DNA from: Halobacteriovorax sp.
GTDB lineage: Bacteria; Bdellovibrionota; Bacteriovoracia; Bacteriovoracales; Bacteriovoracaceae
Reading direction: 5' to 3'
DNA length: 5,838 bases
NCBI GenBank assembly: GCA_002686115.1
Contig: NZAF01000019.1
Coordinates: forward strand, 1-5,838
Part shown: in pieces, positions 1 through 5,212 of the stretch
How positions within the stretch are numbered: position 1 is the first letter of the stretch
Layout of the letters: each line of letters begins with the position of its first letter
Program-made: the position numbers and the translations under genes
The notes under the pieces: generated by a model
Databases searched by the model: none
Told to the model about the DNA's origin: nothing
What the model saw: only the letters and a program-made list of their open reading frames with translations

Positions 1-80
<80 letters not shown>

Positions 81-95
81 ATAAGAGAGAGTTTT

Positions 96-1583
96 ATGAA
101 TCAGTTAAGAGTTGAACACAATAAAACATTATCCCTAGTTACATTAGGAATACTTGCCGCACATATACCTGTTTTCTTTTTTATGGCGAAGTATTTCAAA
201 ACAGAACTTTCCGTTGCTTTAGGCTTATCAAGTCTGGTTCTTTCAGCTCCAGTCATTCTTCATATGTTTAAGCGTGAAAGTGAACTTACTCAAATTGTAA
301 ATGCTATCGCTCTTATGAGCTATTCTGCGATCCTTATTCATCTTGGAAGAGGTATGATTGAGATGCACTTTCATATTTTTGCATTTATGGCATTTATCGC
401 ACTATATGGAAGTATTAAGTCTGTTATAGCGGGACTTACTTTTGTGGCACTTCATCACGTTGGTTTTTTCTTTTTACTACCAAAGAGTTTGTTTAATTAT
501 GATGCTAGTATATGGATCGTTGTTATCCATGCTGCTTTTGCAATAGCTTGTGCAAGCTTTGCAGGGCTTCTTGCAAAGAAAATTAGTGACATTATTGAAA
601 CTCAAGGAACAACACTTATTGAACTTGAAAACATTGCTAAAGAAAATAAAGAGCTTAGCCTTAAACTTAAAAACGCCTCTGGAATATTACAAGATGGTTC
701 TGTAAGGCAATCATCAGGAATTCAAGAGACTGTAAGCTCTCTTGATGAGATATCTGCCATGTCTGGATCGAACCTCTCAAAAATGAGCCAGGCAAAAGAG
801 AGCGCAGATCAAAATTTTACTAATGCTAAAGAAGGAGAAAGGGTATCTTCTGAAGTCACGACTTCTATTGAGAGCGTTAGAAAAAATAATGAAGAGCTCT
901 TAAAGACAACAGAGGTTAATGCGCAGGATATGCAAGGAATTATCGAAATTATTAATAATATTTCTGAAAAGACCAAAATTATTAACGATATTGTTTTTCA
1001 AACAAAACTTCTATCTTTTAACGCTTCGGTTGAAGCTGCTAGAGCTGGTGAGCATGGTAAAGGTTTTGCGGTTGTTGCAGAAGAGGTTGGAAATCTGGCA
1101 AAAGTTTCAGGTGATGCTGCAAATGAAGTTGAGTCCATTGTAAATGAAGGTGTTGATGTTGTTGAAAAAGTTATTCAAAAAACAACGGAATCTTCTAAAA
1201 GACACATGCAAAGTTCAAGTGAAAAAGTTGCTTCTACGCTTGAATCAGTTTTAAAATTAAAAGAAATTTTTAATCAATTTCTCTCTAATGCTGAAGTCAT
1301 TAAGAACGTTGTCAGTGAGTCGACGGAGTCCATGAGAGAACAGGCCCATGGAATTGAGAATATTAATCAGGCCATGAATGATTTGAGTGATCTTAATAAT
1401 GAAAATCAGGTTGCCATTAATGATGTCGTTGGTACATCTGACTCTCTTGCTAAGTCTAGTACAAACTTAGATAAAGTCTTTAAAGATATTAAGACGAAAA
1501 AGAAAAAGACCAAGGTCCTAGAACTTAAGAGAGCAGATCTCAATTCTCCTAACAATGAATCCGAAACAAAGAAAGCTTCGTAA
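96..1583 (+). CDS. Methyl-accepting chemotaxis protein with multi-pass N-terminal membrane domain, no HAMP
   Basis: Chemoreceptor that would form trimers and control CheA through CheW at the inner membrane. Residues about 12-160 contain roughly six hydrophobic segments (near 12-32, 37-57, 65-84, 90-105, 106-128, 138-160). Histidines are concentrated there: H91/H93 in MHFHIF and H120/H121 in LHHVGFFFLLP. From about 165 to 465 the protein is a polar coiled-coil hairpin. The tip is clear around 301-320 (FQTKLLSFNASVEAARAGE), followed by GFAVVAEEVGNLA at 323-335. There is no periplasmic ligand domain, and no HAMP is recognisable: the membrane part runs straight into the coiled coil. No CheR-docking pentapeptide is seen at the C terminus, which ends in a lysine-rich tail. 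Two tip positions differ from enteric receptors: K304 replaces Asn and G332 replaces Arg. The ATG follows a purine-rich AAGAGAGAG (83-91), and the TAA codons of the AAAT repeat exclude any earlier start. The ligand is unknown. Confidence 0.95.
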   Translation: MNQLRVEHNKTLSLVTLGILAAHIPVFFFMAKYFKTELSVALGLSSLVLSAPVILHMFKRESELTQIVNAIALMSYSAILIHLGRGMIEMHFHIFAFMAFIALYGSIKSVIAGLTFVALHHVGFFFLLPKSLFNYDASIWIVVIHAAFAIACASFAGLLAKKISDIIETQGTTLIELENIAKENKELSLKLKNASGILQDGSVRQSSGIQETVSSLDEISAMSGSNLSKMSQAKESADQNFTNAKEGERVSSEVTTSIESVRKNNEELLKTTEVNAQDMQGIIEIINNISEKTKIINDIVFQTKLLSFNASVEAARAGEHGKGFAVVAEEVGNLAKVSGDAANEVESIVNEGVDVVEKVIQKTTESSKRHMQSSSEKVASTLESVLKLKEIFNQFLSNAEVIKNVVSESTESMREQAHGIENINQAMNDLSDLNNENQVAINDVVGTSDSLAKSSTNLDKVFKDIKTKKKKTKVLELKRADLNSPNNESETKKAS

Positions 1584-1610
1584 TTACAGGCTTTTATGGC
1601 TTTTTAGCTA

Positions 1611-1639
1611 TTAAGAATGGTTTGACATAAGCTATACAT
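1611..1639 (+). promoter_or_regulatory. Possible weak sigma70-type promoter for the three-gene operon
   Basis: The 105-base gap 1584-1688 separates the chemoreceptor from the lipid-type operon. The best spaced pair I find is TTAAGA (1611-1616) and TATACA (1634-1639), 17 bases apart, each matching four of six consensus positions. A perfect TTGACA sits at 1622-1627 but has no acceptable -10 at 15-19 bases. No convincing rho-independent terminator follows the chemoreceptor, so partial read-through into the operon cannot be excluded. Confidence 0.25.
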
Positions 1640-1688
1640 TACACTCGCTTTTACTTCCTTTTGGTAGTATAAGTGATGGGAGTAACCT

Positions 1689-2480
1689 ATGTCTGAACTT
1701 ATTATTTCTACATATTTAGTTGGCCTAATCTACTTTATTACACTTTGGTTGCTATCTCTTTTAACCAAAAAATCTTCAGTCATTGATATTGGATGGGGCT
1801 TTTTCTTTTCAGTTATTTCCGTTTTTTACATTCTCTATTATCAGCTGATACTTAGTTTGGAGCATAAAATAGCACTAGCTCTTGTCGTTTTATGGTCATG
1901 TCGATTGGGGATTTATCTTCTCATAAGATATTTGCATGAGAACGAAGAAGACAAGCGCTATGCTAAATTAAAAAAGAAGTGGAATGCTACTCAATTTAGT
2001 TTTATTAAAATGTTTGTCTTTCAAGGCTTTATAGCTTCGAGTATGTCTTTTCCATTTTATCTTATTTATTCAAGAGATATTACAATTAATAATCTCTTTT
2101 ATGCTGGTATCATCATTGGCATCATTTCATTATTTTTAGAATCAATTGCTGATTATCAATTATTTTCTTTTAAGAAAAAACCTTCTAACAAAGGAAAGGT
2201 TCTAAATAATGGTCTATGGCATCTCTCTCGTCACCCAAATTATTTTTTTGAATGGATGGTTTGGGTTAGTATTGGTTTAATTTGTCTTTCATTAAAAGGT
2301 AATGCTTATATAGGTATTTATGCACCGACTTTTATGTATATAACTCTTAATCATTTATCTGGTATCCCATTCTTAGAGGAAAAAGCTAGACAAGGGATTT
2401 ATACTAAAGAAGGTGAGGAAAAGTACTATAAAACAACACCTGCTTTTTTTCCAAATATTCTAAAACTTATTCACAAATAG
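1689..2480 (+). CDS. DUF1295 family membrane protein (steroid 5-alpha-reductase-like)
   Basis: Polytopic inner-membrane protein with about six to seven hydrophobic segments (near 4-25, 32-50, 58-80, 104-127, 135-152, 187-221). It has the hallmarks of DUF1295: DIGWG at 33-37, RLGIYLLIR at 72-80, EDKRY at 87-91, FQG at 111-113, ESIADYQL at 151-158, GLWHLSRHPNYFFEW at 175-189, and a C-terminal Y-K-T-T-P-x-F-F-P stretch at 247-255. The SRHPNYF block corresponds to the conserved C-terminal part of steroid 5-alpha-reductase-type enzymes, which use NADPH to reduce a conjugated double bond. The substrate of DUF1295 proteins is not settled, and a fatty-acyl or isoprenoid lipid is likely here. At 263 residues it is full length for the family. 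The ATG is preceded by GGGAG (1678-1682) at six bases. It is the first gene of the operon, with nine bases before the methyltransferase gene, and the two families are often neighbours. Confidence 0.92.
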   Translation: MSELIISTYLVGLIYFITLWLLSLLTKKSSVIDIGWGFFFSVISVFYILYYQLILSLEHKIALALVVLWSCRLGIYLLIRYLHENEEDKRYAKLKKKWNATQFSFIKMFVFQGFIASSMSFPFYLIYSRDITINNLFYAGIIIGIISLFLESIADYQLFSFKKKPSNKGKVLNNGLWHLSRHPNYFFEWMVWVSIGLICLSLKGNAYIGIYAPTFMYITLNHLSGIPFLEEKARQGIYTKEGEEKYYKTTPAFFPNILKLIHK

Positions 2481-2482
2481 GA
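2479..2482 (+). promoter_or_regulatory. Ribosome binding site overlapping the upstream stop codon
   Basis: AGGA at 2479-2482 shares its first two bases with the TAG stop (2478-2480) of the DUF1295 gene and lies seven bases before the ATG at 2490. This suggests that translation of the methyltransferase is coupled to termination of the membrane protein. Confidence 0.6.
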
Positions 2483-2489
2483 TCGTACA

Positions 2490-3539
2490 ATGATTACAAC
2501 TTTAATTAAGAATTCTCCTTTAAATTTTTCTATTGATCGCCTATTAGAAAAAAGGGTTGTTCCTGACTTTATCATTAGAATTGGAATTAGAAACCTTCTA
2601 AAAGATAGATTAAATGAGCTACAAGAAGGTGGAAATGAAGCAAAGGTAGCATTTTTAGAAACTCTTAAAGGGTCTCGTTTGGCCATTATGGAAAAAGAAG
2701 CAAATGAGCAGCACTATGAAGTGCCGACAGAATATTTTAAACTTTGCCTAGGACCTAGACTAAAGTATTCTTGTGCTCTTTTTGAAGATGGAATTAACAA
2801 CTTAAAAGATGCTGAAGATAAAATGTTTGAACTTGTCGCTAAAAGAGCAGAGCTTGTTGATGGACAAGATATCCTAGAGCTTGGCTGTGGCTGGGGCTCA
2901 TTAACGATCTATCTAGCTCGTAAGTTTCCAAACTCTCGTATTACAGCAATTTCAAACTCTAGAACTCAAAAAATACATATTGATGCCTATTGTGAAGAGC
3001 ATGGAATTAATAATGTCGAAATCATTACGGCAAACGTTGTCGAATTTGATACAGATAAGAAATATGACAGAGTCTGCTCAATAGAGATGTTTGAGCATAT
3101 GAGAAATTACGAAAGTCTTTTAAGAAATATCTCAAAATGGTTAAAAGATGATGGTAAGCTTTTTGTTCATATTTTTTGCCATGACTTTTATAGCTATCCC
3201 TTTGATGTTGTCGATGATTCTGACTGGATGAGTAAGTATTTTTTCAGTGGAGGAATCATGCCTTCTTTTGATATTTTTGAACATTTTAATAAAGATTTAA
3301 AATTAGAAAAGTCCTATAAAGTAAATGGTCATCACTATTCTAAAACATGCGAAGAATGGCTTAAAAATATGGATGCAAATGAGTCTCGAGTACGAGAGAT
3401 TTTTAGAGACGCTTATGGTGAAGACCAGAAAGAGAAGTGGATAGAGTATTGGAGAATATTTTATATGGCATGTTCAGAGCTTTTTAAAATGGATGGAGGT
3501 GAGCAGTGGTATGTCGGTCATTACTTATTAAAAAAATAG
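2490..3539 (+). CDS. SAM-dependent methyltransferase, cyclopropane-fatty-acid-synthase / coclaurine-N-methyltransferase-like
   Basis: Class I Rossmann methyltransferase of the CFA-synthase superfamily. The SAM-binding motif I is LELGCGWGS at 129-137. Upstream, HYEVP at 75-79 and KYSCALF at 92-98 match the CFA-synthase HYDVG and QYSC regions, with C95 at the position of the active-site cysteine. SIEMFEHM at 197-204 carries E199, E202 and H203. The same E-x-x-E-H is catalytic in plant coclaurine N-methyltransferase, and E202 lines up with the bicarbonate-binding glutamate of E. coli Cfa. H227 (FVHIFCH) fits the next active-site histidine. Blocks such as FFSGGIMPS (251-259), GHHYSKTCEEWLKNMD (280-295) and GEQWYVGHYLLKK at the C terminus look closer to the plant-like branch than to E. 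coli Cfa. The predicted substrate, from context, is an unsaturated acyl chain of a phospholipid; an amine substrate cannot be excluded. The length of 349 fits the plant-like branch. It sits between its two operon partners, overlapping the next gene by 34 bases. Confidence 0.92.
   Translation: MITTLIKNSPLNFSIDRLLEKRVVPDFIIRIGIRNLLKDRLNELQEGGNEAKVAFLETLKGSRLAIMEKEANEQHYEVPTEYFKLCLGPRLKYSCALFEDGINNLKDAEDKMFELVAKRAELVDGQDILELGCGWGSLTIYLARKFPNSRITAISNSRTQKIHIDAYCEEHGINNVEIITANVVEFDTDKKYDRVCSIEMFEHMRNYESLLRNISKWLKDDGKLFVHIFCHDFYSYPFDVVDDSDWMSKYFFSGGIMPSFDIFEHFNKDLKLEKSYKVNGHHYSKTCEEWLKNMDANESRVREIFRDAYGEDQKEKWIEYWRIFYMACSELFKMDGGEQWYVGHYLLKK
3495..3499 (+). promoter_or_regulatory. Strong Shine-Dalgarno that fixes a GTG start
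   Basis: GGAGG at 3495-3499 lies inside the end of the methyltransferase gene, six bases before the GTG at 3506. An in-frame TGA at 3500-3502 excludes any earlier start. Later in-frame starts would remove the signal peptide. Together these support the GTG start and the gene overlap. Confidence 0.8.
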
Positions 3540-4009
3540 TACTATGTTTCGTCCTTGTGTTTAATGCTTACTCTCTTGAAAAAATAGGTACGGGACTTTT
3601 AACGTTCACTATTTTTTCTTTTGAGATTTATGAATTAGATCTCTATACAGATAAGAAGATTAAGAGTTTTAAAGAGCTTGAAGACGTAGATAGTTACAAG
3701 ATGGTCTTTAAATTCAAAAAAGATATTGATAAGAAGCACTTAAAAACAGCTTGGAGTGAGTCAAAGGATGTCTTTCCAGCTAAGGGCAAGGGGACATTTT
3801 TTAAAACTCTTGAGGAAACTCAGCCTGATATGAAAGATGGTGATCAGATTGTCATTAATGCAAAAGGAAAAGATGTTGAATTTGTTTTTCCAGGGAAGAA
3901 AGTAAAGTTTAGTGATCTTGAGTTTAAAAAGCATGTGCCTTGGATATGGCTTGGGGATAATGAAGTTGGAGAAGAGCTTTCACCTCAAATATTTAAGACA
4001 GAAAGTTAA
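3506..4009 (+). CDS. Secreted chalcone-isomerase-like protein
   Basis: Small exported protein of the bacterial chalcone-isomerase-like group. It starts at GTG 3506, overlapping the methyltransferase by 34 bases, with a strong GGAGG upstream. An N-terminal signal peptide is visible: K9-K10, a hydrophobic core about 11-19, and a likely signal peptidase I site A21-Y22-S23 before L24. The mature part shows the family pattern: IGTG at 27-30, IYELDLYT at 41-48, YKMVFKFKKDI at 64-74, TAW at 81-83, a DGD turn at 111-113, FVFPG at 126-130 and the diagnostic WIWLGD at 146-151 before a short C-terminal helix. Bacterial members are not known to isomerise chalcones. The fold is shared with fatty-acid-binding proteins, so binding a lipid made or modified by its operon partners in the periplasm is a reasonable inference. 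The alternative is a generic periplasmic protein of unknown role. It ends four bases before the convergent gene. Confidence 0.85.
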   Translation: MVCRSLLIKKIVLCFVLVFNAYSLEKIGTGLLTFTIFSFEIYELDLYTDKKIKSFKELEDVDSYKMVFKFKKDIDKKHLKTAWSESKDVFPAKGKGTFFKTLEETQPDMKDGDQIVINAKGKDVEFVFPGKKVKFSDLEFKKHVPWIWLGDNEVGEELSPQIFKTES

Positions 4010-4013
4010 GGCA

Positions 4014-5045
4014 TTAAAGATCCACTAGTTTTCCGTTACTTAATTCTATTTTTTTGTGCATGTAGATCTTTCTTATCTTTTGACCGTCAATTTCTATAGA
4101 TTGACTTCTTTTATTAAGAAGATTTTCTATGTTTTTAGGAACCTTATTTGTTAATTCTAACTCATTGATATGGTTTTTATCTACTTTGAAGTTTCGATGG
4201 CTAGATAATGATTGAATGACAAATTCATCTTCATTAAAAAAATTAATCTCACACTCACATAATTTTTCAACCCAAGTCCCCTGGCTATCATTTCCTAATA
4301 TATATTCAAACTTTCTATGTTTGATATCGTGATATAGTCTTTTAAGAGGTGACTCTTGTTTCTTTATAATGCGTTCATAAAGTTTAATATTATTGTCATG
4401 TCTTGGAATAGATGTCCTTGCGATATTTTTATCTTCTAGCCAATCCTTTTCTAGAGATAGACGTGAAAAAAAATCACCGTGTGATTCGATAGCAATAATT
4501 CCTAGAAAGTCTTTTTTCTTCTCAAGTAAATTTAATATATCATCTAGAGCATGACATACCGGAAAGTAAAAGAATGCATAATCAAATGGGAGTTCACAAT
4601 GTATTTCATTAAAAAACTCATGGTAAATATTTTCTTTAGTGCCTAAGCACTCTAAAAGCCATGTTCTTTCTTTGACTGGTTCAATTGATATCACTTTTAT
4701 ATTTTTAAAAAACAAAGATGCGATAATTGATAATTTTCCATATCCCGCCCCTATGTCGCATATAGTAATAGTCTTGCTCTTGTGTTTTTTATTTAGGTAT
4801 TCAAGGATCTGGAAGAAGTCTTTAAAAGAGGTGTTGAGAGCGTTTAGCCCTTCTAGAGAGTCATCGAGCTCATGATAGAGAGCTTCATTGTCAGGGGTCT
4901 CTATTCTCGGACTGTGTTTTAAGAAAGTTTTAGCAAACAACATTTCGAAGTCAATAATTTCTTGCTTGTTTAGATGCTCGGAGTCAATATGGTTTTTTAT
5001 TGTATCTAACAGCTCATGAATGATGTTTTGATCTTGAAAATCCAT
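4014..5045 (-). CDS. Class I SAM-dependent methyltransferase-like protein, substrate unknown
   Basis: A 343-residue protein without signal peptide or membrane segments, so probably cytosolic. The central part reads as a Rossmann methyltransferase: ICDIGAGYGKLS at 95-106 is a good motif I (D97, G99, G101, G103), and VISIEP at 118-123 ends strand two with acidic E122. FDYAFFYFPV at 154-163 and IIAIESHGD at 183-191 look like strands four and five. The first 90 residues are helical and acidic. The last 140 or so form an extra domain I do not recognise. I cannot name a family or substrate. The gene converges on the chalcone-isomerase-like gene with four bases between stop codons, so it is unlikely to belong to the lipid operon. 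Its ATG has no clear Shine-Dalgarno and lies 27 bases downstream of tRNA-Leu on the same strand. Co-transcription with the tRNA is therefore likely. The next methionine, M35, would shorten the protein without improving the start signal. Confidence 0.8.
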   Translation of the reverse strand: MDFQDQNIIHELLDTIKNHIDSEHLNKQEIIDFEMLFAKTFLKHSPRIETPDNEALYHELDDSLEGLNALNTSFKDFFQILEYLNKKHKSKTITICDIGAGYGKLSIIASLFFKNIKVISIEPVKERTWLLECLGTKENIYHEFFNEIHCELPFDYAFFYFPVCHALDDILNLLEKKKDFLGIIAIESHGDFFSRLSLEKDWLEDKNIARTSIPRHDNNIKLYERIIKKQESPLKRLYHDIKHRKFEYILGNDSQGTWVEKLCECEINFFNEDEFVIQSLSSHRNFKVDKNHINELELTNKVPKNIENLLNKRSQSIEIDGQKIRKIYMHKKIELSNGKLVDL

Positions 5046-5072
5046 AACTTAAAGCTGATAATTGAAGAAGTT

Positions 5073-5159
5073 TGGTGGTCCGGGCGAGACTTGAACTCGC
5101 ACGCCCTAATGGGCAACGGATTTTAAATCCGTCTTGTCTACCAATTCCAACACCGGACC
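5073..5159 (-). tRNA. tRNA-Leu, anticodon UAA
   Basis: An 87-base class II tRNA on the minus strand with all arms visible. The acceptor stem GGTCCGG (5159-5153) pairs perfectly with CCGGACC (5083-5077), followed by discriminator A (5076) and an encoded CCA (5075-5073). The anticodon stem ACGGA/TCCGT encloses loop TTTAAAA, placing anticodon TAA at 5125-5123. The long variable arm GCCC-ATTA-GGGC (5114-5103) is expected for leucine. The T arm is GCGAG-TTCAAGT-CTCGC (5100-5084). The D region contains the usual TTGGTAGAC. It reads UUA and, by wobble, UUG codons, which suits AT-rich genes like those around it. Confidence 0.97.
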
Positions 5160-5182
5160 AATGTTTGTGGATACGAAGTAAG

Positions 5183-5212
5183 ATAATGAACTATACTCGA
5201 TATATTTGTCAA
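5183..5212 (-). promoter_or_regulatory. Promoter of tRNA-Leu (and probably of the methyltransferase gene behind it)
   Basis: On the minus strand a perfect -35 TTGACA (5212-5207) is followed after 18 bases by CATTAT (5188-5183), four of six matches to the -10 consensus. Initiation would fall about 15-18 bases before the tRNA 5' end. A second possible -10, TATAGT, lies at 5197-5192 but is too close to TTGACA. It could pair with TTTAAA just upstream. The -10 shares bases 5186-5188 with the ATG of the divergent lipoprotein gene. Confidence 0.6.

Noticed and set aside
919..1143. 74-residue open frame on the plus strand inside the chemoreceptor
   Set aside because: It lies wholly within the most conserved part of the chemoreceptor in another frame, has a leucine/lysine-rich random composition and no ribosome binding site.
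1571..1610. Possible terminator after the chemoreceptor: AAAGC / GCTTT followed by T-rich sequence
   Set aside because: The stem has only five pairs with a 13-base loop and overlaps the coding end; the T run is interrupted by ATGGC. Too weak to call.
1622..1627. Perfect TTGACA as the -35 of the lipid-type operon
   Set aside because: No hexamer at 15-19 bases downstream resembles a -10, so the match alone is not enough to call a promoter.
2471..2686. 71-residue open frame on the minus strand over the methyltransferase start
   Set aside because: It is antisense to a well-supported gene, with no recognisable protein features or translation signals.
4639..4875. 78-residue open frame on the plus strand within the minus-strand methyltransferase-like gene
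   Set aside because: It is antisense to the SAM-binding motif region of the real gene and shows no family resemblance.
5046..5072. AACTT / AAGTT inverted repeat between tRNA-Leu and the methyltransferase-like gene
   Set aside because: Five AT-rich pairs around a 17-base loop without a T tract cannot serve as a credible terminator.
5073..5159. tRNA gene as an integration (att) site for a mobile element
   Set aside because: No integrase, no direct repeat of the tRNA 3' end and no compositional break are visible in the window.
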